DNA of 64,000 nt, taken from assembly GCF_003045775.1 (NCBI RefSeq), contig NZ_PXNS01000001.1:248001-312000 (forward strand), written 5' to 3'. The number at the start of each line of letters is the position of its first letter. Positions within the stretch are counted from its first letter, which is position 1. Both the position numbers and the translations under genes were made by a program. Below the pieces are notes generated by a model that saw nothing but the letters and a program-made list of their open reading frames with translations, was not told where the DNA came from and made no database searches. The stretch comes from Halomonas litopenaei (lineage in GTDB: Bacteria; Pseudomonadota; Gammaproteobacteria; Pseudomonadales; Halomonadaceae). Shown here piece by piece: positions 12,363 to 20,395 of this stretch.

Positions 12363-12648
12363 CCCTGCAACGAGCGCTTGCGCGAGATTCCTGAACAGGG
12401 CAGCTTACCCGTCAGCCCGGCTCGGGCGTCTGCCATCGACCCTTCATCCTCTGCAGCGCCCGGCCGACGTTCTCCCTGAGATGCTGCCCCTCCCCATCCA
12501 GCCTGCACGAGTCGCTCCCCGCTGTTTCCTTCCTGGTTTTGTGGATGCTGTCGATTGGCTGTCGGCAGGGGCAACGCTTGAGCTGAGTCATGTAAATTCA
12601 AATCTTTAGCTAAAGTAAATACGAATTACTCTTGAAAAGGTTGCGTGT
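12363..12648. other. Intergenic stretch with no gene seen
   Basis: This is the gap between the RDD gene and bfd. It is GC-rich at first and becomes AT-rich from about 12590. I see no credible reading frame, hairpin terminator or RNA gene. The AT-rich right end probably holds the bfd promoter, but no convincing -35/-10 pair was found. Confidence 0.6.
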
Positions 12649-12667
12649 CGCTATGGGAATCATTTAC
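12649..12667 (+). promoter_or_regulatory. Candidate Fur box upstream of bfd
   Basis: The 19 bases matching 11 of 19 positions of the Fur consensus (core GAATCATTTAC) lie 30 bp before the bfd start. Fur control of bfd is expected from other bacteria, but the match is modest. Confidence 0.4.
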
Positions 12668-12697
12668 ATTGGCTATAGTGATTCAGGAGAGATGGCG

Positions 12698-12904
12698 ATG
12701 TACGTATGCCTGTGCAAAGGGGTCAGTGACCGACAGATTCGTCAGAGCGTCGATGACGGCGCGCGTAGCTGGCGTCAGGTTCAGCGTGAGACCGGTTGTG
12801 GCACCCAGTGCGGCAAATGCGCCTGTGTGGGCAAGCAGATCACCCGCGACGCCATCCAGGAAGCGTCGAGTCTGGAAGTCGAAGCGCTGGCCTATGCGGT
12901 ATAG
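12698..12904 (+). CDS. bfd: Bacterioferritin-associated ferredoxin
   Basis: Bfd is a small [2Fe-2S] protein that reduces the haem of bacterioferritin and releases stored iron. The 68-residue product starts MYVCLCKGVSDRQIRQ and has cluster cysteines C4, C6, C38 and C41, as in E. coli Bfd; C34 and C43 are additional. The ATG at 12698 is preceded by AGGAGA at good spacing. A second ATG two codons earlier is too close to that site, and the longer frame from 12632 has no support. It lies upstream of bfr in the same direction, with a 335-bp gap. Confidence 0.93.
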   Translation: MYVCLCKGVSDRQIRQSVDDGARSWRQVQRETGCGTQCGKCACVGKQITRDAIQEASSLEVEALAYAV

Positions 12905-13004
12905 CCTCGGTCGTCGGTACGCTCTTGCGCTACTTCCTTTGCGGTAGTCTTTTGAATTAGCAATCGATATCGTTGTAGTTGCGGTTTTCAAGATTCTGAT
13001 TTTA

Positions 13005-13032
13005 TTGAGTTTTTTCATGGATGCCCTATACT
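13005..13032 (+). promoter_or_regulatory. Likely sigma70 promoter of bfr
   Basis: TTGAGT (13005-13010) and TATACT (13027-13032) are separated by 16 bp, inside an AT-rich patch of the bfd-bfr gap. This predicts transcription starting near 13040 and a 5' leader of about 200 nt before the bfr start. The rest of the 12905-13239 gap holds no recognisable gene. Confidence 0.55.
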
Positions 13033-13239
13033 GCTTCTTGACGGGAGCTGGTAGGGCATTGCTTGTCGTGCCAGTGTGTCTGTAGCCCCGCGTCTGTTGC
13101 CCTGTGAAGGCGGGCGAGGCCAAGGAGAGACGTCGCCTCTGCGGCGTCCGATGCAAGACGGTTCGATCAACGACGACTGGCCACGGCCGGTCGGCAATCA
13201 CCGGCAAGCACAAGTCCGGCAAGCATTGAGGAGTTTTCC

Positions 13240-13725
13240 ATGAAAGGCGATCCCAAGGTCATCGAGCATCTCAACAAGGTGCTGGGCAACGAGTTGGTGG
13301 CCATCAATCAGTACTTCCTGCACGCCAAGATGTACAAGGACTGGGGCCTGGCCCGGCTGGCCAAGTGGGAGTACGACGAGTCCATCGAAGAGATGAAGCA
13401 CGCCGACATTCTGATCGAGCGCATCCTCTTTCTCGAAGGCATCCCCAACCTGCAGGACCTCGGCAAGCTGCATATCGGCGAGGACACCCGCGAGATGCTC
13501 GAGGCCGACCTGGCCGCGGAGCATACCGGGCGTGACGACCTGATCGAAGCCATCACCTACTGCGAGCAGGTGCGGGACTACGTCAGCCGTGACCTGTTCC
13601 AGAAGATCCTCGACGATGAGGAAGAGCACATCGACATCATCGAGACCGAGCTGGGTCTGATGGACAAGGTCGGCTTGCAGGCGTATCTGCAGACGCAAAT
13701 GCAAAAGGCCGGCGGCGAAGAGTGA
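13240..13725 (+). CDS. bfr: Bacterioferritin
   Basis: This 24-mer iron-storage protein oxidises Fe(II) and stores ferric mineral, with haem between subunit pairs. The 161-residue sequence keeps all six ferroxidase ligands (E18, E51, H54, E94, E127, H130) and the haem-binding Met52 in EEMKHAD, so it is a complete haem-containing Bfr subunit rather than a ferritin or a one-function Bfr subunit. The ATG is preceded by GAGGAG. It follows bfd and ends at a strong hairpin with T tract; its own promoter is probably at 13005-13032. Confidence 0.97.
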   Translation: MKGDPKVIEHLNKVLGNELVAINQYFLHAKMYKDWGLARLAKWEYDESIEEMKHADILIERILFLEGIPNLQDLGKLHIGEDTREMLEADLAAEHTGRDDLIEAITYCEQVRDYVSRDLFQKILDDEEEHIDIIETELGLMDKVGLQAYLQTQMQKAGGEE

Positions 13726-13763
13726 TTTAGCGCTGGCGCATTGCATCGACAGCGCCCAGGCAA

Positions 13764-13798
13764 GCAAAAAGGGGAGGCCAGCGGCTTCCCCTTTTTGC
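13764..13798 (+). terminator. Rho-independent terminator of bfr
   Basis: A 16-bp stem (GCAAAAAGGGGAGGCC against its near complement, with one G-U pair) and a 3-nt loop lead into TTTTTGC, 38 bp after the bfr stop. The A and T runs at both ends make it usable from either strand. Confidence 0.88.
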
Positions 13799-13934
13799 GT
13801 CTGCGTGTTCCGTTGCCTGCGCGCTGGCCAGGGCGTATGGACTCGCCTCGCCGGGCTGGCGCTATTGGACCAGCGTTATCGAACTGGCAGCGTCGGACCG
13901 ACGACATGGATCCGGGCGCCGTCAGGGCCTGCTA

Positions 13935-14091
13935 GGCGCTGTCGGAAAAGTCGACGAGCGATGGTTAGACAAGGCAAAAATCGGTGAGAAAGCGCAGTTT
14001 ACGGGGTGTAAATGAGCATTTTGACCGGGCTGGCGCACCAGCCGATTTTTAACGCCGTATTACCGAGCGCAGGCAGTTTTCAGACAAGCCC
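13935..14091. repeat. Palindromic dispersed-type repeat element (MITE/REP-like)
   Basis: A non-coding element of about 157 bp whose two halves are imperfect inverted repeats. The outer arms align CTGTCGGAAAAGTC (left) with the complement of AGTTTTCAGACAAG (right), and the inner arms are AAAAATCGG (13976-13984) and CCGATTTTT (14042-14050). The centre has a small hairpin GGCTGGCGCACCAGCC. It ends against the stop codon of the DUF1653 gene. I recall very similar sequences scattered through Halomonas and Marinobacter genomes; this cannot be verified here. It contains no transposase. Confidence 0.7.
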
Positions 14092-14324
14092 TAGAACGCC
14101 TTCTCGAGGGCAAAGCGTGGAGTGGTAACACCTTCGACGTCGACGCTCTCGCAGAACATCTCAAGCGGGCGCACCCACAGGCCGTAGTCCCCGTAGAGCG
14201 CGCGGTACACCACCAGGGCCTCTTCGCTTTCGCTGTGATGGGCGACGCCGGTCACCTCGTAGAGCGGACCCTTGTAGTGGCGATAGATGCCGGGCACCGG
14301 GAGGGGGGATTGCGGGGTTGTCAT
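14091..14324 (-). CDS. DUF1653 domain protein
   Basis: The 77-residue protein matches the DUF1653 pattern: PGIYRHYKGPLYEVTGVAHHSE at about 11-32, EALVVYRALYGDYGLWVRP at about 35-53, and a final EGVTTPRFALE. These are small soluble SH3-like-fold proteins found widely in proteobacteria, without a known function. The stop codon abuts the palindromic element, which may supply the 3' end of the mRNA. It lies just downstream of tcdA on the same strand. Confidence 0.85.
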   Translation of the reverse strand: MTTPQSPLPVPGIYRHYKGPLYEVTGVAHHSESEEALVVYRALYGDYGLWVRPLEMFCESVDVEGVTTPRFALEKAF

Positions 14325-14343
14325 GGTCGTTTCCTTGTCTGGC

Positions 14344-15141
14344 TCATTTTACCCGGGTCAGTCTGGCCAGCGCCCGCGAGGCGGCGACAAAGCCGAAGCT
14401 GCCGGTGACAAAGGTGGCGGCGCCGAAGCCGCTCTCGCAGTCCAGGCGCGTGGACTCGCCGGCACCAGGCTTGGTGTGGCAGACCTCACCGTCCTGGCCG
14501 GGGTAGACCAGCTGCTCGTCGGAGTAGACGCACTCGACGCTGAAGCGGCGCTTGGGGTTGCGCGAAAAGCCATGGTCGCGGCGCAGGCGCGAGCGCACCT
14601 TGGCAAGCAGGGGGTCATGCTCCGTGCGGGTCAGGTCGGCCACCTTGATCCGGGTGGGGTCGGTCTGGCCGCCGGCGGCACCGGTGACCGTCAGCGGCAG
14701 CTTGCGGCGCTTGCACCAGGCGATCAGTGCGGCCTTGGCCACCACGCTGTCGATGGCGTCGATCAGATGATCGGCGTCCTCGGGAATGCGTTCGGCGAGA
14801 TTGGTCGGGGTGGCGAAGGCGACATCGGCGACGACCTCGATGCCGGGGTGGATGGCCCGGCAGCGCTCGGCCAGCACTTCCACCTTGGGCCGCCCGATGG
14901 TGCCGTCGAGGGCGTGAAGCTGACGATTGACGTTGGATACGCAGACGTCGTCGAGGTCGATCAGGGTCAGCTTGCCGACGCCGCTTCTGGCCAGCGCCTC
15001 CACCGCCCAGCTGCCGACACCGCCGACCCCGACCACCACCACGTGGGCTTGCGCCAGACGGGCGCTGGCGGTGGTGCCGTAGAGGCGGCGAATACCACCA
15101 AAGCGCAGGTCATAGTCGTTGTCGCTGGGGTCAGTGCTCAT
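14344..15141 (-). CDS. tcdA: tRNA threonylcarbamoyladenosine dehydratase
   Basis: TcdA (CsdL/YgdL) is an E1-like enzyme that uses ATP to convert t6A37 in tRNA to its cyclic form ct6A. The 265-residue product has the nucleotide-binding GVGGVGSWA at 38-46, the adenylation motif DLDDVCVSNVNRQ at 62-74, and DAIDSVVAKAAL. The ATG at 15141 overlaps the stop of the upstream pseudouridine synthase (TGATG), showing translational coupling; the longer frame from 15264 reads inside that gene. Two tRNA-modification genes are thus paired. Confidence 0.93.
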   Translation of the reverse strand: MSTDPSDNDYDLRFGGIRRLYGTTASARLAQAHVVVVGVGGVGSWAVEALARSGVGKLTLIDLDDVCVSNVNRQLHALDGTIGRPKVEVLAERCRAIHPGIEVVADVAFATPTNLAERIPEDADHLIDAIDSVVAKAALIAWCKRRKLPLTVTGAAGGQTDPTRIKVADLTRTEHDPLLAKVRSRLRRDHGFSRNPKRRFSVECVYSDEQLVYPGQDGEVCHTKPGAGESTRLDCESGFGAATFVTGSFGFVAASRALARLTRVK

Positions 15142-15917
15142 CAGGAATCTCGCTGGGTCGTTGCGGTCACGTTGGCGTTGGTGGTGCTGACTGGCCGGGG
15201 CAGGTGGGCGCGCCAGCCGAAACGGTCGAACAGCCGCGTCATGCAGGCGTCCAGCGGGCAGCACAGCGCCATCGGGGTGCGATGGCGAGGGTGCTCGAAC
15301 TCGAGCGAGGTCGCCGCCAGCAGCAGCCGATCGCAGTCCAGGCTGTCGCGAAAGAAGCGGTTGTGATTGCCCTTGCCGTGCTTGGCGTCGCCGATGATCG
15401 GGTAGCCGATGCCGGACAGATGACGGCGTATCTGGTGGCGCCGGCCGGTCAGCGGGCGGGCTTCCATCAGCGAGTAGCGAACCTGGGGGTAGCGGTCGAT
15501 ACGTACCGGCAGCTCCACGCTGTCGAGTCGGCGCACCTCGGTGATCGCGGGCATCGCCGGCATCTCGGCCTTGGGCCGGCTACCGTCTTCCTCGCGCAGT
15601 GCCCGGTCGATGCGCTCGGTCTCGGGGCCGATGCCGCGCACCACCGCCAGGTAACGCTTGGTCACCTGGCGCTCGGTGAAGGCCTCGGCCAGCCGCCGGG
15701 CCATGTCCGAGGACAGCGCGAACACCATGACCCCCGAGGTAGGCCGGTCGAGCCGGTGCACCGGGTAGACCCGCTGGCCCAACTGGTCGCGCAGGCGCTG
15801 CAGCAGGAATTCGCGCTCGCCGCGGGCCAGCGCGCTGCGATGCACCAGCAGCCCTGACGGCTTGTGCACCGCCACCAGATCGTCGTCCTGGTAGAGAATG
15901 GGCAAGGGCAGGGACAT
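15141..15917 (-). CDS. truC: RluA-family pseudouridine synthase, TruC-like
   Basis: The 258-residue enzyme carries the RluA-family catalytic motif HRLDRPTSGV with the nucleophile D57, and the later motif PLTGRRHQIRRHL. Length, the absence of an S4 domain and the start ILYQDDDLVAVHKPSGLLVH match TruC, which makes pseudouridine 65 in some tRNAs. The start was placed at the ATG at 15917 because the similarity begins there; an upstream in-frame ATG at 16022 adds an unconserved Arg/Asp-rich stretch. It is divergent from the trk gene and coupled to tcdA. Confidence 0.88.
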   Translation of the reverse strand: MSLPLPILYQDDDLVAVHKPSGLLVHRSALARGEREFLLQRLRDQLGQRVYPVHRLDRPTSGVMVFALSSDMARRLAEAFTERQVTKRYLAVVRGIGPETERIDRALREEDGSRPKAEMPAMPAITEVRRLDSVELPVRIDRYPQVRYSLMEARPLTGRRHQIRRHLSGIGYPIIGDAKHGKGNHNRFFRDSLDCDRLLLAATSLEFEHPRHRTPMALCCPLDACMTRLFDRFGWRAHLPRPVSTTNANVTATTQRDS

Positions 15918-16078
15918 CGCGGCGATACCTATGGCGTGAATGCGGGCTCGAGGCGCGCTATTGTCGCCATGTTGCGGCGATCTGTCATCCGGATTGCGAC
16001 GACTCCGTGAGTCGAGGGGCATCTCTGGCTACGGCTTTGGTCTATGATGAGCGCCGACAATCGGTGAGAGAGCAGGCT

Positions 16079-17557
16079 ATGACCCGAGGGATAGGGATGC
16101 TGCGCTGGTGCAGGGACTGGGCACCGGTCCTCAAGGTACTGTCGGTACTTTGGCTGGTGCTGGCGCTGTTCATGCTGCTGCCCTGGGGGGTGCTGGTATG
16201 GGAAGGCGACGCCGACGCGCCGGCCTTCGCTCGTTCCCTGCTGGTGGTGCTGGCCACGGTGCTGATGTGCTGGTGGCTGACCTGGCGGATACCGGTGGCG
16301 CTCAAGACCCAGCAGATGTTCGTGCTGACCACCCTGAGCTGGGTCAGTATCAGCGGTTTCGCCAGCCTGCCGCTGGTGCTTGGCGCGCCCCATCTGTCGC
16401 TGACCAATGCGGTGTTCGAGTCGGTCTCGGCGATCACCACCACCGGCTCCACCATCCTCACCGATATCGACCAGCTCTCCGATGGTCTCAAGCTGTGGCG
16501 GGGTTTGATGCAGTGGCTCGGCGGCATCGGCATCATCGTCATGGGCATCGCCATCCTGCCGTTTCTCAAGGTCGGCGGCATGCGCCTTTTTCAGACCGAA
16601 TCCTCGGACTGGTCGGACAAGGTAATGCCGCGCACCGGCGGCATCGCCAAGGCCACGCTCGGCATCTACGCCCTGGGCACCCTGGTGGCGATTCTGGCCT
16701 ACGGTATCGGCGGCATGGCACCGGTGGACGCGGTGGTGCACGCCATGAGCTCGGTATCCACCGGCGGCTTCGCCAACTCTGACGCCTCCTTCGGGGCCTA
16801 CGCCGACCAGCCGCATCTGTTGTGGATGGGCACCTTGTTCATGCTGCTTGGCGCCTTGCCCTTCGTGCTCTACATCCGCTTTCTGCGCGGCTCGCCGCTG
16901 GCCTTGTGGCGCGACGAGCAGGTCCGTGGGCTGGTGTGGCTGCTGGTGGTGGTGACGCTGATCCTCAGCCTCTATCGGGTATGGCGAGGCGAGGCGATGT
17001 TCGATGCCCTGACTCACACCGCCTTCAACGTGGTCTCGGTGGTGACCACCACCGGCTACGCCAGCGACGACTACAGCCAGTGGGGCCCGTTCGCCGCCAT
17101 GGCGTTCTTCTATCTGACCTTTGTCGGTGGCTGCAGTGGTTCGACCAGCGGAGGCATGAAGATCTTTCGCTTCCAGGTGGCGATCAAGATGCTGCTGAGC
17201 CAGCTGCGCTTCTTGATCCACACCCATGGGGTCTTCGTCTCTCGCTACAACGGTGCGCCGCTGTCCGATGAGATCAGCCGGGGCGTGGTGGCCTTCTCCT
17301 TCTTCTTCTTTCTGACCATCGCCGGCCTCGCCCTGGCCCTCGCCATGCTGGGCCTCGATCTGGTCACGGCACTGACCGGGGCGGCCACGGCGGTGGCCAA
17401 CGTCGGGCCAGGACTTGGCGATATCATCGGCCCAGCCGGCAACTTTTCCACCCTGCCCGACGCCGCCAAGTGGCTGTTGTGTGTGGGCATGCTGATGGGC
17501 CGCCTGGAAATCCTGACCGTGCTGGTACTGTTGACCCCGATGTTCTGGCGCAAATAG
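16079..17557 (+). CDS. TrkH-family potassium uptake channel subunit (possibly TrkI)
   Basis: This polytopic inner-membrane protein of the SKT superfamily forms the ion path of the Trk potassium system and needs the cytoplasmic TrkA subunit. The 492-residue protein shows the four pore-loop signatures: AITTTGST, STGGFAN, TTTGYAS and NVGPGLG. A conserved glycine-rich segment (GGCSGSTSGGMKIFR) follows the third loop. It stands alone, without trkA. In Halomonas elongata the stand-alone subunit is TrkI and the one next to trkA is TrkH; by analogy this may be TrkI. ATG 16079 was chosen; 16097 is an alternative. Confidence 0.85.
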   Translation: MTRGIGMLRWCRDWAPVLKVLSVLWLVLALFMLLPWGVLVWEGDADAPAFARSLLVVLATVLMCWWLTWRIPVALKTQQMFVLTTLSWVSISGFASLPLVLGAPHLSLTNAVFESVSAITTTGSTILTDIDQLSDGLKLWRGLMQWLGGIGIIVMGIAILPFLKVGGMRLFQTESSDWSDKVMPRTGGIAKATLGIYALGTLVAILAYGIGGMAPVDAVVHAMSSVSTGGFANSDASFGAYADQPHLLWMGTLFMLLGALPFVLYIRFLRGSPLALWRDEQVRGLVWLLVVVTLILSLYRVWRGEAMFDALTHTAFNVVSVVTTTGYASDDYSQWGPFAAMAFFYLTFVGGCSGSTSGGMKIFRFQVAIKMLLSQLRFLIHTHGVFVSRYNGAPLSDEISRGVVAFSFFFFLTIAGLALALAMLGLDLVTALTGAATAVANVGPGLGDIIGPAGNFSTLPDAAKWLLCVGMLMGRLEILTVLVLLTPMFWRK

Positions 17558-17628
17558 GTCTTTGGCGGCGGTGGGGGAGGTGATCGATGGCGTAGTGTGC
17601 CGGGTTGGACAGACGGCTTGGCGGCTGC

Positions 17629-17647
17629 CATGTTGCACGGCAACATG
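17629..17647. promoter_or_regulatory. Perfect dyad upstream of aceK, possible operator
   Basis: CATGTTGC-ACG-GCAACATG is a perfect 8-bp inverted repeat with a 3-bp centre, about 76 bp before the aceK start and 72 bp after the trk stop. It could be an operator for a dimeric regulator or a small mRNA stem; which one is unknown. Confidence 0.4.
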
Positions 17648-17722
17648 ACAGTCGACATTGGTCGTCTCGCCGAAGGTGGCGGCGGCGGTCATTCTGAGCT
17701 GACGCCCGTCGGGAGCCCCGTG

Positions 17723-19465
17723 ATGAAACTTTCCCCTGCCTATCGCATCGCCGCCACCATCCTGCATGGATTCGACGAGTACCGCTCGCGCTTCAAGCAG
17801 ATCACCCTGGACGCCAATCGACGCTTTCGCGACGCCGCCTGGCGCGAGGCCCAGCAGGCCTCGGCGGAGCGGATCAACCTCTATCAGGAGAAGGTCGACG
17901 AGACCCTGGGGCGCCTGCAGCGCACCTTTGACGAGGACATCCTGACCCACTGCGAGTGCTGGCGTGAGGCCAAGGGGCACTATGTCGAGCTGATCGGTCA
18001 GCGACTCGACTACGAGCTGGCCGAGACCTACTTCAATTCGCTGTTCTGCTCGATCTTTCATCACCGCCACATCCGCGATGACTGGATGTTCGTCAACTCC
18101 TCCAGGGACGCCGCGTCACACCACTCGGGCATCGAGCTGTGCCGACACATCGCGGTGGAGGGGGACTGGTCAAGGGCCATCGCCGAGGCGCTGGAGGGGG
18201 CCGAACTGGGCATGGAGTTCATCGACCTGGGCCACTGCGGACATCTGGCGCGTGACTTTCTGGTCGAGCACCTGCCGCAAGGGCTGGCGGACGGCACGGA
18301 CACCGAAATCGAACTGCTGAAGAGCGTCTTCTACCGCAACAAGGGCGCCTACCTGGTCGGCCGCATCCACCGCGATGGCGAGCAGGTGCCGCTGGTGCTG
18401 CCGGTGCTCCACGAGGAGGGCAAGGGGCTGCACCTGGATACGGTGCTGATCGAGCCCGACGAGGTGTCGATCATCTTCTCCTTCACCCGGGTCTACTTCC
18501 AGGTCGATGCCACTGTGCCCCGTGAGTTCGTGGCCTACCTGCACATGCTGATGCCGGACAAGCCGATCAGCGAACTCTACGCTGCCATCGGCTTCTTCAA
18601 GCACGGCAAGACCGAGTTCTTCCGCGCCCTGAACCAGCAGATCGCGCGGCGCGAGGACAAGTTCATCATCGCCCCCGGGGTGCGCGGCATGGTGATGGCG
18701 GTGTTCGTGCTGCCCTCACACCGCACCGTGTTCAAGATCATCAAGGACCGCTTCGACCCGTCCAAGGCGATGAGTCGCGACAACGTGCGCGAGAAGTACG
18801 GCCTGGTCAAGCGCCATGACCGGGTCGGCCGGATGGCCGATACCCAGGAGTTTTCCTACCTGGTATCGCGCAAGGACCACTTCGACCCCGAGTGCCTGGA
18901 GCACCTGCTGGAGGTGGCGCCGAGCAATGTCTACCTGAAGGACGACAAGGTCATCATCAAGCACTGCTACACCGAGCGCATGATGACCCCGTTGAACCTG
19001 TATCTGGAGCAGTGCGACGAGACCGAGACCCGCGCGGTGCTCAAGGACTACGGCAACGCCATCAAGCAGATGGCGGCGGCCAACATCTTCCCCGGCGACA
19101 TGCTGCTGAAGAACTTCGGGGTGACCCGCCACGGGCGGGTGATCTTCTACGACTACGACGAGGTGAGCTATCTCACCGAGTGCAACTTCCGGCATATCCC
19201 GGAGCCCCTGTATCCCGAGCAGGAGCTGGCCGACGAACCCTGGTACTCGGTGGGGCCCAATGATATTTTCCCCGAGGAATTCGGGCCCTTCCTGTTCGCC
19301 AATGTGCAGTTGCGCAAGCTGTTCTTCGAACTGCATCCGGAGCTTTTCGATGCCGACTACTGGAAGAGCCTGCAGGCGGCGATCACCGACGGTCAGGTGA
19401 TCGACGTCTACCCTTATCGCAACAAGCAGCGCTTCGCCTCGGACCCCGGGGGCCTGACCTACTGA
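17723..19465 (+). CDS. aceK: Isocitrate dehydrogenase kinase/phosphatase
   Basis: AceK phosphorylates and dephosphorylates isocitrate dehydrogenase to set flow between the TCA cycle and the glyoxylate bypass. The 580-residue protein is close to E. coli length (578). It keeps the ATP-binding signature AIGFFKHGKTEFFRAL near 288-303 and the catalytic aspartates, here D459 (FPGDMLLKNFG) and D477/D479 (FYDYDEV). The ATG at 17723 follows an overlapping GTG; the frame upstream to 17597 is Gly-rich and unconserved. aceA and aceB are not adjacent, unlike the E. coli aceBAK operon. Confidence 0.96.
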   Translation: MKLSPAYRIAATILHGFDEYRSRFKQITLDANRRFRDAAWREAQQASAERINLYQEKVDETLGRLQRTFDEDILTHCECWREAKGHYVELIGQRLDYELAETYFNSLFCSIFHHRHIRDDWMFVNSSRDAASHHSGIELCRHIAVEGDWSRAIAEALEGAELGMEFIDLGHCGHLARDFLVEHLPQGLADGTDTEIELLKSVFYRNKGAYLVGRIHRDGEQVPLVLPVLHEEGKGLHLDTVLIEPDEVSIIFSFTRVYFQVDATVPREFVAYLHMLMPDKPISELYAAIGFFKHGKTEFFRALNQQIARREDKFIIAPGVRGMVMAVFVLPSHRTVFKIIKDRFDPSKAMSRDNVREKYGLVKRHDRVGRMADTQEFSYLVSRKDHFDPECLEHLLEVAPSNVYLKDDKVIIKHCYTERMMTPLNLYLEQCDETETRAVLKDYGNAIKQMAAANIFPGDMLLKNFGVTRHGRVIFYDYDEVSYLTECNFRHIPEPLYPEQELADEPWYSVGPNDIFPEEFGPFLFANVQLRKLFFELHPELFDADYWKSLQAAITDGQVIDVYPYRNKQRFASDPGGLTY

Positions 19466-19512
19466 GTCCGTGGCGGCGCTAATTCAGACTCTCAAAGCTG
19501 TGGAGCGAGTTC

Positions 19513-20235
19513 ATGTCCAAGGCCCCCCACCTGGTGGTGCTGACCGGCGCCGGCATCAGCGCCGAGAGCGGAATCCAGACCTTCCGTGCCGCCGATGGCC
19601 TGTGGGCAGATCATCCCATCGAGGACGTCGCCACCCCCGAGGGCTGGGCACGAGACCCGCAGCGCGTGCTGAGCTTCTATGACGCCCGTCGGGACCAGGT
19701 GCGTGGTGCACGTCCCAACGCCGCCCACCGGGCATTGGCCAACCTCGAGGCGCGTGGCTTCGAGGTCAGCATCGTCACCCAGAACATCGACGATCTGCAC
19801 GAGCGAGCGGGCTCCCGTCGGGTGCTGCACCTGCATGGCGAGATCATGATGGCGCGCTCCTCGGTGGACGAACGCATGCGCTATCCGCTGGGGCGTCGCA
19901 ATATCGCCATGGGCGACGTCTGTGACCGTGGCAGCCAGCTGCGCCCGGACGTGGTCTGGTTTGGCGAGGCGGTGCCGGCCTATCAGGACGCCTGCGAGAT
20001 CGTCGCCGAGGCGGACCTGTTGCTGGTGGTCGGCACTTCGCTGGCGGTGATGCCGGCGGCGGCCCTGATCAACGAACTGCCCTTCGATGCCGACTGCGTG
20101 CTGGTGGACCCCGACGAATCGCTCAGGGTGCCTGCTGGCGTTGCCCGGCTGGTGATGCCGGCAGGTGAGGGCGTGCCCGCCCTGACCCGTCACTGGCAGC
20201 GTGAAGGTCGACTGTTCATGCCGCAATTGGCCTAG
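19513..20235 (+). CDS. cobB: NAD-dependent protein deacylase (sirtuin), zinc-site cysteines absent
   Basis: Sirtuins remove acyl groups from protein lysines using NAD. The 240-residue protein has GAGISAESGIQTFR at 12-25, TQNIDDLHERAGS at 89-101 and catalytic H108 in LHLHGE. Y56 and R59 in FYDARR are the pair that in CobB/SIRT5-type enzymes bind negatively charged succinyl or malonyl groups. The usual four zinc cysteines between H108 and the WFGE motif are missing; only C137 remains. Other bacterial sirtuins of this sort are known to lack the zinc knuckle. It lies 47 bp after aceK and may be co-transcribed. Confidence 0.88.
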   Translation: MSKAPHLVVLTGAGISAESGIQTFRAADGLWADHPIEDVATPEGWARDPQRVLSFYDARRDQVRGARPNAAHRALANLEARGFEVSIVTQNIDDLHERAGSRRVLHLHGEIMMARSSVDERMRYPLGRRNIAMGDVCDRGSQLRPDVVWFGEAVPAYQDACEIVAEADLLLVVGTSLAVMPAAALINELPFDADCVLVDPDESLRVPAGVARLVMPAGEGVPALTRHWQREGRLFMPQLA

Positions 20236-20395
20236 GCCCGGGCGAAGGTGGCGCCGTCGAGCGGGTTTTCTAGAGAGCCGTCGGTACGGCGACCTGAACC
20301 GCTGCCAGGAGCGCCAACCTTTCGCGTGGCTTGCCTGACGCAGGCAATGGGGCGTGGTAGATTGGGCGCCCTTTGCCGCAGCCTGCATCCCGCCC

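Noticed and set aside
13799..13934. A 64-codon plus-strand frame after bfr
   Set aside because: It starts inside the bfr terminator, shows no ribosome site or family similarity, and is likely chance.
15929..18070. A 713-codon open frame on the minus strand opposite the trk gene and aceK
   Set aside because: The translation is His/Gln/Gly-rich low-complexity sequence typical of antisense frames; both opposing genes are well supported.
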